A stretch of 64,000 nt of DNA, taken from contig NZ_CP007215.2 of the NCBI RefSeq assembly GCF_000300455.3, positions 1,302,001 to 1,366,000 on the forward strand, read 5' to 3'. The position numbers were made by a program, and so were the translations under genes. The notes beneath the pieces were generated by a model that saw nothing but the letters and a program-made list of their open reading frames with translations, ran no database searches and was not told where the DNA came from. Positions 20,167-27,910 of the stretch are shown here, piece by piece. How positions within the stretch are numbered: the first letter of the stretch is position 1; each line of letters begins with the position of its first letter. Source of the stretch: Kosakonia sacchari SP1 (lineage in GTDB: Bacteria > Pseudomonadota > Gammaproteobacteria > Enterobacterales > Enterobacteriaceae).

Positions 20167-20190
20167 GCGCCCGGTACTCTCACCGGGCGC
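20167..20190 (+). terminator. GC-rich hairpin in the guaB-guaA spacer
   Basis: A perfect 9-bp stem (GCGCCCGGT/ACCGGGCGC) with a 6-base loop is followed by TTTCG only. Without a T-run it more likely tunes read-through or mRNA stability in the guaBA operon than ends transcription. Confidence 0.5.
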
Positions 20191-20219
20191 TTTCGTAACT
20201 TGCCTCGGAAGTAACGTCA

Positions 20220-21797
20220 ATGACGGACAACATTCATAAACATCGTATTCTTATCCTCGATTTTGGTTCTCAGTACACCCAACTGGTTGCGCGCCGCGTA
20301 CGTGAACTGGGCGTTTACTGCGAATTGTGGGCGTGGGATGTCACCGAAGCGCAGATCCGCGACTTCAATCCAAGCGGCATCATCCTATCCGGCGGCCCGG
20401 AAAGCACCACCGAAGACAACAGCCCGCGCGCACCGCAATATGTGTTCGAAGCTGGTGTGCCGGTGCTTGGCGTTTGCTACGGCATGCAGACCATGGCGAT
20501 GCAGCTCGGCGGCCACGTTGAAGGTTCTAACGAGCGTGAATTCGGCTACGCGCAGGTTGAAGTACAGACCGACAGCGCGCTGGTTCGCGGCATTGAAGAT
20601 TCGCTGACCGCAGAAGGCAAAGTGCTGCTGGACGTGTGGATGAGCCACGGCGACAAAGTGACGGCGATCCCGTCTGACTTTGTTACCGTTGCCAGCACCG
20701 AAAGCTGCCCGTTCGCCATCATGGCGAACGAAGAAAAACGCTTCTACGGCGTGCAGTTCCACCCGGAAGTGACCCACACCCGCCAGGGCCTGCGTATGCT
20801 GGAACGCTTCGTGCGTGACATCTGCGAATGTGAAGCGCTGTGGACGCCAGCAAAAATCATCGATGACGCCGTTGAGCGTATCCGCCAGCAGGTTGGCGAC
20901 GATAAAGTGATCCTCGGCCTCTCCGGCGGCGTGGACTCTTCTGTCACCGCGATGCTGCTGCACCGCGCCATTGGCAAAAACCTGACCTGCGTGTTCGTTG
21001 ATAACGGTCTGCTGCGTCTGAACGAAGCTCAGCAGGTGATGGACATGTTTGGTGACCACTTCGGTCTGAACATTGTTCACGTTGAAGGCGAAGCCCGTTT
21101 CCTGGCTGCACTGGCTGGCGAGAACGATCCGGAAGCAAAACGTAAAATCATCGGCCGTGTGTTCGTGGAAGTGTTCGACGAAGAAGCACTGAAGCTGGAA
21201 GACGTGAAATGGCTGGCGCAGGGCACCATCTACCCGGACGTGATCGAATCCGCTGCTTCGGCAACCGGTAAAGCGCACGTTATCAAATCTCACCACAACG
21301 TGGGCGGCCTGCCGAAAGAGATGAAGATGGGGCTGGTTGAACCGCTGCGTGAGCTGTTCAAAGATGAAGTGCGTAAAATTGGTCTGGAACTGGGCCTGCC
21401 GTACGACATGCTGTACCGCCACCCATTCCCGGGCCCGGGCCTCGGTGTCCGCGTGCTGGGCGAAGTGAAGAAAGAGTATTGCGACCTGCTGCGCCGCGCC
21501 GATGCGATCTTTATCGAAGAGCTGCATAAAGCCGATCTCTACAACAAAGTGAGCCAGGCCTTCACCGTGTTCCTGCCGGTTCGTTCCGTGGGCGTTATGG
21601 GCGACGGTCGTAAATACGACTGGGTTGTTTCCCTGCGTGCAGTCGAAACCATCGACTTTATGACCGCACACTGGGCGCACCTGCCGTACGATTTCCTCGG
21701 CCGCGTTTCCAATCGCATCATTAATGAAGTGAACGGTATTTCCCGCGTGGTGTATGACATCAGCGGTAAACCGCCAGCGACGATTGAGTGGGAATAA
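20220..21797 (+). CDS. guaA: GMP synthase (glutamine-hydrolysing)
   Basis: A 525-residue GMP synthetase, the E. coli length, converting XMP to GMP with ATP and glutamine. The N-terminal class I glutamine amidotransferase has the nucleophile in GVCYGMQ and the histidine-glutamate pair in FHPEVTH. The ATP-pyrophosphatase domain has the P-loop LSGGVDSS, followed by the dimerisation domain ending KPPATIEWE. The gene is intact. Its 3' end is a well-known integration site for genomic islands in bacteria, which matters for the unusual genes that follow. Confidence 0.98.
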   Translation: MTDNIHKHRILILDFGSQYTQLVARRVRELGVYCELWAWDVTEAQIRDFNPSGIILSGGPESTTEDNSPRAPQYVFEAGVPVLGVCYGMQTMAMQLGGHVEGSNEREFGYAQVEVQTDSALVRGIEDSLTAEGKVLLDVWMSHGDKVTAIPSDFVTVASTESCPFAIMANEEKRFYGVQFHPEVTHTRQGLRMLERFVRDICECEALWTPAKIIDDAVERIRQQVGDDKVILGLSGGVDSSVTAMLLHRAIGKNLTCVFVDNGLLRLNEAQQVMDMFGDHFGLNIVHVEGEARFLAALAGENDPEAKRKIIGRVFVEVFDEEALKLEDVKWLAQGTIYPDVIESAASATGKAHVIKSHHNVGGLPKEMKMGLVEPLRELFKDEVRKIGLELGLPYDMLYRHPFPGPGLGVRVLGEVKKEYCDLLRRADAIFIEELHKADLYNKVSQAFTVFLPVRSVGVMGDGRKYDWVVSLRAVETIDFMTAHWAHLPYDFLGRVSNRIINEVNGISRVVYDISGKPPATIEWE

Positions 21798-21825
21798 GCC
21801 TGTTGTGATTCATTAGTTTTTATAA

Positions 21826-21862
21826 AAAAAGCCAGCTTAGCTATTGCTATAGCTGGCTTTTT
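21826..21862. terminator. Bidirectional terminator after guaA
   Basis: AAAAAGCCAGCT (21826-21837) pairs with AGCTGGCTTTTT (21851-21862). The A-run on one side and T-run on the other allow termination in both directions. It marks the boundary between the core guaBA operon and the variable block. Confidence 0.92.
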
Positions 21863-21966
21863 AATAGCATGTAGGTTAAGAATGACCGCGTTTTTTATAT
21901 GTCATATGGATGACACTATGCGGAGTATAGTTATTTTCTTTGAAAATTTATAGAAATGAGGTAACT

Positions 21967-22971
21967 ATGAAAGGTGCGTTAATATTTCATCTTTCCCTTA
22001 CTATAGGGAGAACTGACGAAGATAATTGGGAGATTTTGGAATTAGATGATATTCTCTTCTGGGAAAACAATTTAAAACTAATAAAATCAAAGTGTTATTC
22101 TCATGATGGATGCTCAGTTAATGTAAGTGCGAATTGGGATATTTTAATCGAAAGGTTAAAAGAAAGTTATAGGAAAACTAAGGATGCTTATTCTAAAACA
22201 CCTATTGACTATTCAAGCTTTGTTGAACGTAAAGTGCAAATACCGGTCTCAGTAGAGATAAAAGAAGAGAACAAACATAGTCATTATATATCTTATGCTA
22301 GATTCTTTGTTGATTATTACCTCTATGAATTGTTTGTTTTGATGAATTTAGCTAGACCTGGAGTATGTGATTTTTTCAATCTATCAATTAATGATGACAG
22401 AATGATGTTGTCATCATACAATTTCCAGAACGCATGGTTGAACTCTTTTAATGGACACTTCCCTAGGTTAAAAGAACTCCCTCTCAGCGATGTTATTTCT
22501 TGGTATGAAGAGATAAATATTGGTTATAAACAGAAAGCTAGCCTGCCAATCGAGAAAGCATTATTTTCTTTAATTCACTTCTGTCATTCTGATGATAATA
22601 TAAATGGCATTATGTGGATATTTCATGCATTGGAAGCCATATTCAGTACAAAATTTGGCGAAGGCTTTAGTAATTTAATAGAAAGAATATCTTTCTTGTT
22701 GACATTAAATGAAAAAGAAAGGTCTCTTCTAAGAAAGAATTTTAGACTTTTATATGACTTGCGGAGTTCCTTAATTCATGGAGGATACGAAATATATCAT
22801 CCTATGCGCTATGACTTGATGGATGACTCTCTAAATGATCAGTTTAGTGAGATTTATAAAAATCTTCAGTTTGGAGTTTCAGTAATTATCTCCTGTCTTC
22901 AAGTTTTGATCTCGAATAATTGGTATGGAATAAATATTGAAGAAAAGATAAATGGAAAACCAACCCCTTAA
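21967..22971 (+). CDS. HEPN-domain protein (ApeA/Apea-like), possible defence or toxin-type RNase
   Basis: A 334-residue protein of unknown function, AT-rich and unlike its neighbours in codon use (many AAA, AAT, TTA and ATA codons), which suggests transfer. Near the C-terminus there is a helical segment with IMWIFHALEAIF, then YDLRSSLIHGG containing an R-x4-H motif (R266...H271). This is the signature of HEPN domains, and the layout resembles the Apea-like HEPN family found in anti-phage proteins. HEPN proteins are often ribonucleases that act on host RNA during phage attack. The N-terminal 180 residues show no motif I recognise. The ATG at 21967, with GAGGT six to seven bases before it, is preferred over an upstream TTG at 21940. 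No partner antitoxin gene is adjacent. Confidence 0.75.
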   Translation: MKGALIFHLSLTIGRTDEDNWEILELDDILFWENNLKLIKSKCYSHDGCSVNVSANWDILIERLKESYRKTKDAYSKTPIDYSSFVERKVQIPVSVEIKEENKHSHYISYARFFVDYYLYELFVLMNLARPGVCDFFNLSINDDRMMLSSYNFQNAWLNSFNGHFPRLKELPLSDVISWYEEINIGYKQKASLPIEKALFSLIHFCHSDDNINGIMWIFHALEAIFSTKFGEGFSNLIERISFLLTLNEKERSLLRKNFRLLYDLRSSLIHGGYEIYHPMRYDLMDDSLNDQFSEIYKNLQFGVSVIISCLQVLISNNWYGINIEEKINGKPTP

Positions 22972-23018
22972 TCTTCAATTTTCTTTTGTACCTATATTCT
23001 GGATAATATCACAATATC

Positions 23019-23162
23019 CTATTGCTCCAGTTCGAAGTACCCCACAATGCCATGGTTGGCTTCAGCGATTTGCGCAATATCAAATAGCCTAGCCTGATAG
23101 GCCTTTTGCTGAATTAGCGAGTTGAACTAGCTGTGTGCCATCGCGATCTCCTCAAGGGCCAT
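23019..23162 (-). pseudogene. Broken small reading frame, unidentified remnant
   Basis: Read on the minus strand, this stretch gives a protein-like sequence of 47 codons beginning MALEEIAMAHS, interrupted by TAG at 23129-23127, then continuing FNSLIQQKAYQARLFD and ending at TAG near 23019. The amino-acid composition looks like real coding sequence, and both halves are in one frame, so it may be a decayed gene fragment. I do not recognise the family. The surrounding 22972-23376 holds nothing else I can support. Confidence 0.35.
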
Positions 23163-23376
23163 AATCAGTATGTCGGAAGATCTCTGAAAGTGAATAGTCC
23201 GTTTTAGCGGGATACACACAGAAATCTTGTTGACGAACTTTTTTTCATTTACGTTTACGAACTTATGTGAGTACCAATTAGATGAATTTTCTGCTGAATA
23301 TATATTTCAAATATTATAAATGACGATTCTGGTAATATGATTTTTCTGTTGAGTTATTTCCATGGAATATCCGATA

Positions 23377-23595
23377 TTACAAAACAAATAAATCGCTAAG
23401 ATTAATTCCCAACCCATCCGCAATAACTGCAATAACTTCCAGCGTTGGGTTCCTGACTCCCCGCTCAATCCCACTAATATAAGTGCGATCCAACCCACAT
23501 TTGTCGGCAAACGCTTCCTGCGAAAGTCCGCGCTCTAAACGGAGGGCTTTTACGCGTTGTCCAAAACGCACTGTAATATCTTTTGTATTTTTCAT
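23377..23595 (-). CDS. XRE-family regulator B (controller-protein-like)
   Basis: A 72-residue helix-turn-helix protein that is almost entirely DNA-binding domain. It contains [20 protein letters not shown] followed by [11 protein letters not shown], the pattern of restriction-modification controller (C) proteins and related XRE regulators. The start is the ATG at 23595, matching the MKN start of its paralogue at 23917; an upstream extension would run through the operator. It is a clear tandem duplicate of the neighbouring regulator. The central recognition region differs at only a few positions, while the C-terminal dimerisation part has diverged (INLSDLFVL). The operator at 23618-23647 lies 22 bases upstream. 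No restriction or methylase gene accompanies it. Confidence 0.85.
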   Translation of the reverse strand: MKNTKDITVRFGQRVKALRLERGLSQEAFADKCGLDRTYISGIERGVRNPTLEVIAVIADGLGINLSDLFVL

Positions 23596-23617
23596 GCCCG
23601 ACAGCATCGTACTTCGT

Positions 23618-23647
23618 TGCTTATCAGACCACGGACGATGAGTCACA
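23618..23647. promoter_or_regulatory. Operator B, duplicated C-box-like element upstream of XRE regulator B
   Basis: This 30-base element agrees with operator A (23939-23968) at 24 of 30 positions, and both lie 21-22 bases before their regulator start codons. The central CCACGGAC is identical. The GACT-N3-AGTC half-palindromes have drifted, the second to GACGATGAGTC (23634-23644). The six differences fall in the half-sites and central triplets, so the site may bind its own regulator better than the paralogue. Confidence 0.7.
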
Positions 23648-23686
23648 TAATTAGCTGTGTGGTGATCCGATTATCAAATTCGCCGA

Positions 23687-23917
23687 TCAGTCAGATCCAT
23701 CAAATGTGAGCAGTGTGGCGAGTTCGATGTGGAGGGCTGTCGCAAGAATGTAGAGAATTTCTAAAGTCGGATTCCGGATGCCGCGTTCGATGCCGCTCAT
23801 ATAGGTGCGATCAAGGCCGCACTTCTCCGCAAAGCCTTCCTGAGAAAGCCCCGCTTGCGTACGCAATGTTCTGACACGTTGTCCTAACAGGACTTTGATA
23901 TTTTCGGAATTTTTCAT
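23687..23917 (-). CDS. XRE-family regulator A (controller-protein-like)
   Basis: A 76-residue XRE protein, paralogous to regulator B. It shares [40 protein letters not shown] and the MKN start. Residues DRTYxSGIERxxRN are those that recognise DNA in controller proteins such as C.Esp1396I, as I recall them. It ends EILYILATALHIELATLLTF and lacks any effector domain. It diverges from the Ner-like gene at 24026, and three GACT-N3-AGTC boxes sit in the shared promoter region, so autoregulation plus control of the Ner-like gene is likely. This is inference from position. Confidence 0.88.
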   Translation of the reverse strand: MKNSENIKVLLGQRVRTLRTQAGLSQEGFAEKCGLDRTYMSGIERGIRNPTLEILYILATALHIELATLLTFDGSD

Positions 23918-23938
23918 GCGTACAGCATTGTTTTTTGC

Positions 23939-24004
23939 TGACTATAAGTCCACGGACTATTAGTCACAATTCTAAAGGTTTGTGCTATTATGTGACTTAT
24001 AGTC
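23939..24004. promoter_or_regulatory. Operator A: three GACT-N3-AGTC boxes between XRE regulator A and the Ner-like gene
   Basis: Three copies of the palindrome GACT-N3-AGTC are present: GACTATAAGTC at 23940-23950, GACTATTAGTC at 23955-23965 (15 bases centre to centre) and GACTTATAGTC at 23994-24004. A TAGAAT hexamer on the minus strand (23974-23969) could be the -10 of regulator A. A TATTAT on the plus strand (23986-23991) could serve the Ner-like gene, whose start point would then fall in box 3. The boxes resemble operators of restriction-modification controller proteins. Confidence 0.75.
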
Positions 24005-24025
24005 AACATGAAAAGGAGCATTGAC

Positions 24026-24274
24026 ATGGAACACCACGACTGGCATCCGGCGGATATCATTGCGGGTTTAAAGAAAAAAGGAACCTCGTTGGCGGCGCTT
24101 TCCCGCGAATCGGGGCTGGCTTCATCCACGCTCGCCAATGCCTTAACCCGGCACTGGCCGAAAGGGGAGCGGTTAATTGCCGAAGCGTTGGAAACCAGGC
24201 CAGAAGCAATCTGGCCGTCGCGTTATCAGATATGTAATTCCGAAGAACGTGTTTGCGAAGAGAAGGGCGCATAA
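24026..24274 (+). CDS. Ner/SfsB (Nlp)-like DNA-binding protein
   Basis: An 82-residue protein close to the SfsB/Nlp and phage Mu Ner family. It begins DWHPADIIAGLKKKGTSLAALS, continues LASSTLANALTRHWPKGERLIAEAL and ends with WPSRY. These are lambda-repressor-like helix-turn-helix proteins; Ner represses Mu early transcription, and SfsB (Nlp) is a poorly understood activator of sugar genes. It is not the usual sfsB locus (near murA), so it is an extra copy or a phage-derived gene. The start at 24026 is chosen because AAGGAG lies eight bases before it; a second in-frame ATG at 24008 lacks a site and overlaps the operator region. Confidence 0.85.
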   Translation: MEHHDWHPADIIAGLKKKGTSLAALSRESGLASSTLANALTRHWPKGERLIAEALETRPEAIWPSRYQICNSEERVCEEKGA

Positions 24275-24289
24275 ACGCTGAAGCGCGAA

Positions 24290-24320
24290 ACGGTAATGAC
24301 CCGTTTAGGGTCATTACCGT
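24290..24320 (+). terminator. Perfect 13-bp inverted repeat after the Ner-like gene
   Basis: ACGGTAATGACCC (24290-24302) and GGGTCATTACCGT (24308-24320) form a perfect 13-bp stem with a 5-base loop, 15 bases after the stop codon. No T-run follows, so it may be a weak terminator or an mRNA-stabilising end. Confidence 0.55.
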
Positions 24321-24793
24321 CTGCTCAGTACATCTGATCATTTCCGTGGTAAGAGGTGAGGGAGTTGAAATTAACCCAGCCGATGTTATGTGGTATTAAG
24401 CCAGAAATTAAATTTTGAATTTTATTTTCTGCATTGTTTGAAGTGAGTATTTTTTTCGATATTGCTTTTCTTTATTAATTTAACATTTTTATTCCCTTTA
24501 TCTTTTTTGATGAGGAGGGAAATCCATCACCCGTATCGAATTCCCTGCTTTTTAATTATTAGCCTCTTATATTTCACCCTTGTGCGTAAATTCCATTTCC
24601 TGCTCTCCGTTTTGTGCAATGATTTGCCTGTTTTTTGTACGGCGTCGACTTGTCGCGTAGATGAATAGTTATTCCCTGAAACGACATATTTGAAACGTTA
24701 GTTTGAATAAATTGGTGAATCCTAAGCATATTTTCTTTCTCACAAGTACCTCCTTTCTAACTCTTTGATTCAAATATGTAATGTGATTTAAAT
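24321..24793. other. AT-rich gene-free spacer
   Basis: About 470 bases with long A/T runs between the hairpin after the Ner-like gene and the chemoreceptor promoter. A 68-codon frame on the plus strand at 24462-24668 starts with TTG, has no ribosome-binding site and looks random. I see no RNA gene, repeat or integrase here. Confidence 0.6.
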
Positions 24794-24820
24794 TAAATTT
24801 TAACGCCAGATTGCCGATAA
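24794..24820 (+). promoter_or_regulatory. Sigma-28 (FliA) promoter of the chemoreceptor gene
   Basis: TAAATTTT (24794-24801), an 11-base spacer, and GCCGATAA (24813-24820) match the sigma-28 consensus TAAAGTTT-N11-GCCGATAA at 15 of 16 positions with exact spacing. It lies 39 bases before the receptor start, so the gene is predicted to be expressed with the late flagellar regulon. Confidence 0.88.
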
Positions 24821-24859
24821 GTTGTCTTCGGCATGCTCCTTTCAAAGGGGCAGAAATTC

Positions 24860-26428
24860 ATGAAATCACCTCAACCCAGGGTAATAAATATGTCAGTTAG
24901 GCGTTTTTCATTTCTCGTTTTTAGTCTGTTACTTGGTATTTTTCTCATCAGCTCGGCTTCTAACCTTTGGTCACTTACTCACAGCAACCAGTCGCTGGAT
25001 AACGTGAACAAAGAGATCAGGGTCGTGCTGTCGGTTATTGACCCGATTAACCATAGCCGCACACTGCGTGTGCGTCTGATGGAAGCCATGATTAACGCCT
25101 CCCTGGGCGACAAACAGAAAGCGGATGCGTCGCTTGAGAGTGCGAAAGCGGTGATGCAAAAAGCCACCGATGCGTTCAATAACTACAAGGCTGCGCCACC
25201 TGTCGAGGGCGAAGAGGCGCTTTCCGCGCCTTACAGCCAGGCCTGGCAAACGTATGTTGATCAAGGCCTGCGTCCGTTGATGGACGCCGCGAGCAACAAC
25301 GACACGGCGCGTTTCAACCAGCTCGTCAGCACCACCATCCCGCAGCTTGATCGTCAGTTTGAAATCACACTCGATAACCTGCTGGCCTTTCGCGAAAAAT
25401 ACGCCCAGCGCCTTAACAACGACGCGCAGAATCGCTTCGTGAACAGCATGGTGACCATTGGTGTTTTCGCCTTACTGTTTACCTTGATCATTGTCGCTAT
25501 CTTTATCCTGCTGCGTCGCCGTGTTCTTTCGCCGCTGGATGCTGCCCGCTTACATTGCCAGAAAATGGCGGCAGGCGAGTTGCACACTCCCGTTGTGTAC
25601 GGTTCTAAAGACGAGATTGGCGACATGCTCGGTTCGCTGGAGCAAATGCGTCTTGCCCTTCTGGAAATCATTGCCCAGGTGCGTAATTCCAGTCAGAGCG
25701 TGGCTCACGCGGCAGAAGAAATCGCTGCCGGTAATACCGACCTCTCAGCCCGTACTGAAGAACAGGCGGCTTCTCTTGGGCAGACCGCTGCCAGCATGGA
25801 ACAGCTAACTTCAACGGTTAAGCACACCTCCGAAAACACACAACAGGCAAATACCCTTGCGACAGCGATGCGCAGCTCCGCGCAGGAAGGGAATACGATT
25901 GTTGAAAAGGCGGTGATGTCGATGAAAGAGATCGAATCCAGCTCCGGCAAAATAGACACCATCATCTCCTTAATCGAAGACATTGCTTTCCAGACCAACA
26001 TCCTGGCACTCAACGCAGCGGTTGAAGCGGCACGAGCCGGCGAGCAGGGGCGCGGGTTTGCGGTTGTGGCAAGTGAAGTTCGTAATCTGGCGCAGCGTTC
26101 GTCTCTCGCGGCAAAAGAGATCAAAGAGCTGATTGAGGAATCCGGCCGACAGGTGCTTCTGGGTAGCGAAAGGGTGTCGCAGGCGGGCGAAAGCATGCAG
26201 CGCATTATCAGCACCGTTAAGCAGGTTTCTGAACTGATGGCGGAAATTGCACTCTCGACCGGTGAGCAGAGTCGCGGTATTGAGCAGATAAACCAGGCTG
26301 TTGCGCAGATGGACACGGTAACGCAACAAAACGCCGCGTTAGTCGAAGAAGCATCTGCAGCGGCGCATTCGCTTAAAGAGCAGTCTCAATTGCTGGAAGA
26401 GACGGTAGCCGTTTTTAAACTGAGCTAA
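24860..26428 (+). CDS. Methyl-accepting chemotaxis protein (Tar/Tsr-type)
   Basis: A 522-residue transmembrane chemoreceptor. The first membrane span is [18 protein letters not shown], then a periplasmic four-helix-bundle sensor domain of about 150 residues, and the second span is [26 protein letters not shown] domain follows ([23 protein letters not shown]), then the coiled-coil signalling domain with the conserved tip [22 protein letters not shown]. Methylation-type Glu/Gln pairs flank the tip. The C-terminal NWETF tether that recruits CheR/CheB in Tar and Tsr is missing (the end is VFKLS). The ligand is unknown. The ATG at 24860 has AGGGG nine bases upstream; 24890 (MSVRRFSF) is the alternative. 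The gene is a single insertion in the variable block, driven by a sigma-28 promoter. Confidence 0.93.
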   Translation: MKSPQPRVINMSVRRFSFLVFSLLLGIFLISSASNLWSLTHSNQSLDNVNKEIRVVLSVIDPINHSRTLRVRLMEAMINASLGDKQKADASLESAKAVMQKATDAFNNYKAAPPVEGEEALSAPYSQAWQTYVDQGLRPLMDAASNNDTARFNQLVSTTIPQLDRQFEITLDNLLAFREKYAQRLNNDAQNRFVNSMVTIGVFALLFTLIIVAIFILLRRRVLSPLDAARLHCQKMAAGELHTPVVYGSKDEIGDMLGSLEQMRLALLEIIAQVRNSSQSVAHAAEEIAAGNTDLSARTEEQAASLGQTAASMEQLTSTVKHTSENTQQANTLATAMRSSAQEGNTIVEKAVMSMKEIESSSGKIDTIISLIEDIAFQTNILALNAAVEAARAGEQGRGFAVVASEVRNLAQRSSLAAKEIKELIEESGRQVLLGSERVSQAGESMQRIISTVKQVSELMAEIALSTGEQSRGIEQINQAVAQMDTVTQQNAALVEEASAAAHSLKEQSQLLEETVAVFKLS

Positions 26429-26439
26429 CGTTTTGCCAA

Positions 26440-26467
26440 AAAAATACAGGCAGGCTTATGCCTGCCT
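26440..26467 (-). terminator. Terminator facing the SUKH gene and the chemoreceptor gene
   Basis: An 8-bp stem (AGGCAGGC/GCCTGCCT, 26448-26467) has a run of As on its left, which becomes a T-run on the minus strand. It therefore ends transcription from the minus-strand SUKH gene and may also serve the chemoreceptor weakly. Confidence 0.75.
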
Positions 26468-26598
26468 TGTTGGTGATTCTTTCATGGTTCGTCGCTACCC
26501 GGTTACCCGCTATTCAACGTATTTCTCAACAGTGTAGAAACGCTCATGAAAGATGTGTGCGTTGCCACATCGCTGCTGCTGTCCCAGTATAGCGCTGT

Positions 26599-27207
26599 TC
26601 AGTACATCCACTTTTCTACCACGTCATCCCCCAGGTGCTCGCGCAGCAACTCCTCGTTATCCTCCTCGCCGTGGGCTTCCAGCAGGCATTTGAACATCAG
26701 CACGTCAAGGTATTGGCCCACGTCGGTGAAAATTTGCGTCAGCATCGGCGAACTGTCGTGATCGAAATACCAGACTTCGCCGGTTTCCCGGTGAAAGCAC
26801 CATAAATTGCCGTTGCCCAGATAGTCGCCAAAGGCGACCAACTGATTGACCAGCGCCCATTGTAAAGCCGCGTTTGACGCCCCTTCGAGAATGTCATGAA
26901 TGCCGGGATAAGCGTCTAACAGCGGTTCAATGCTGGCGTATTTCGCGGGTGTGACGCTGCACAACCTTTCGGCCAGTTCGAGTGCGCCGATAGTTTCATG
27001 GTAGCGACGCAGCAGCGGCGGAATGGCGCAGCCCAGGCGTTGTTCAAGCGCTTCAATCTCTTTGGCGTTAACCGGCACAACTGGCGCCGGGTTATTCCAC
27101 TGTTCGCGCCAGGCCTGTACGCAGGCGCGCCACCAGGCCTGCCGGGTTGCCTCATCAGTAAATTCTGGCCACATTAAGGGCGGCAGTTCGCTGCTATCTA
27201 GATTCAT
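26599..27207 (-). CDS. SMI1/KNR4 (SUKH) family protein, possible immunity protein
   Basis: A 202-residue protein with the SUKH/SMI1-KNR4 pattern. An early helix (AKEIEALEQRLGCAIPPLLRRYHETIGAL) carries the family-typical ALEQRLG-IPPxLRxYxxxIG. The core has DYLGNGNLWCFHRETGEVWYFDHD. The end is acidic (EEDNEELLREHLGDDVVE). SUKH proteins very often neutralise contact-dependent or type VI nuclease and deaminase toxins, but many have other roles, and no toxin gene lies next to it. The start is the ATG at 27207, with AGGGG upstream. It is transcribed divergently from the unknown gene at 27351. Confidence 0.8.
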   Translation of the reverse strand: MNLDSSELPPLMWPEFTDEATRQAWWRACVQAWREQWNNPAPVVPVNAKEIEALEQRLGCAIPPLLRRYHETIGALELAERLCSVTPAKYASIEPLLDAYPGIHDILEGASNAALQWALVNQLVAFGDYLGNGNLWCFHRETGEVWYFDHDSSPMLTQIFTDVGQYLDVLMFKCLLEAHGEEDNEELLREHLGDDVVEKWMY

Positions 27208-27350
27208 TTTTTCCCCTGCGTATTTACTCTGGCGGCTCACAGGATCGCTTACATTCGCCATGAGGACCACTGCCATTAGTGATGGCTTTACGCTATGTTC
27301 TTCGCAACTTATGGTAATTGAAATATCCACTGTGCAGAACCGGGAGCGCT

Positions 27351-27737
27351 ATGCAGTCAGTAAAGTTAATGGGAGATGGCTATGAGCCGCAGGTCTGGCG
27401 GGAAGGCGATAAACTGACATACTCGCTGCCGGTCGATTCCGGGTTTGTCAGTTTTGATTTTAGCTTTGTTATTCGCCGAAACGATCTGGATGTGCTGCTT
27501 GCTGATGATTACCGCCGCGCCGCGCTCGAAATCATTGCGCACACGCTACTTCAGCATTCCACGCTAAGGGGAAATGCCCGTTTCACGCAAAGCGATTTCG
27601 ATAAACTGCTTGCGGATACGCTCCACTCAACAAACGATTCCCTGCAGGTTTTTATTGCCCGCATCAATCGGGAACATCACATTGGGATTGAGCACTATGT
27701 GAAAGCGATCCTTGCCCGTCGCGCTGCTGCGGATTAA
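27351..27737 (+). CDS. Hypothetical protein, 128 residues
   Basis: I do not recognise this family. The protein is soluble and mixed alpha/beta. It starts MQSVKLMGDGYEPQVW, with a beta-rich first half (LTYSLPVDSGFVSFDFSFVI) and helices in the second half (LADDYRRAALEIIAHTLL). There is no signal peptide or membrane segment. The ATG at 27351 has GGGAG four to five bases upstream. It lies head-to-head with the SUKH gene, 143 bases apart, and 173 bases before the NACHT gene in the same direction; cotranscription with NACHT is possible. It has no sign of decay. Confidence 0.7.
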   Translation: MQSVKLMGDGYEPQVWREGDKLTYSLPVDSGFVSFDFSFVIRRNDLDVLLADDYRRAALEIIAHTLLQHSTLRGNARFTQSDFDKLLADTLHSTNDSLQVFIARINREHHIGIEHYVKAILARRAAAD

Positions 27738-27910
27738 GGCACCGTATGCACTGTGAAAGAGTGGCGCCTATTACACGCTGAAGCGCATCGGGCTTTTCCC
27801 CTCAGACAACCCCCACCAAATCAGGTAGTTTGCTTCCGGTTTGCGGTAGCGGAGGCGTTATAGTGCTGTTTCATTGCAAAAAGCGTCACAAGAATAAAGA
27901 AGGGACTCAC

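Noticed and set aside
20385-21680. A 431-codon open frame antisense to guaA
   Set aside because: It is a codon-bias shadow of guaA on the opposite strand. The predicted protein has no recognisable domain, is full of His, Gln and Phe, and has no ribosome-binding site.
24462-24668. A 68-codon frame in the AT-rich spacer
   Set aside because: It starts with TTG, has no Shine-Dalgarno sequence, and its sequence is a low-complexity hydrophobic run expected by chance in T-rich DNA.
21781-24860. An integrated element with attL/attR at the guaA 3' end
   Set aside because: I looked for a second copy of the last bases of guaA and for an integrase gene and found neither, so I do not call an integrated element or its att sites.
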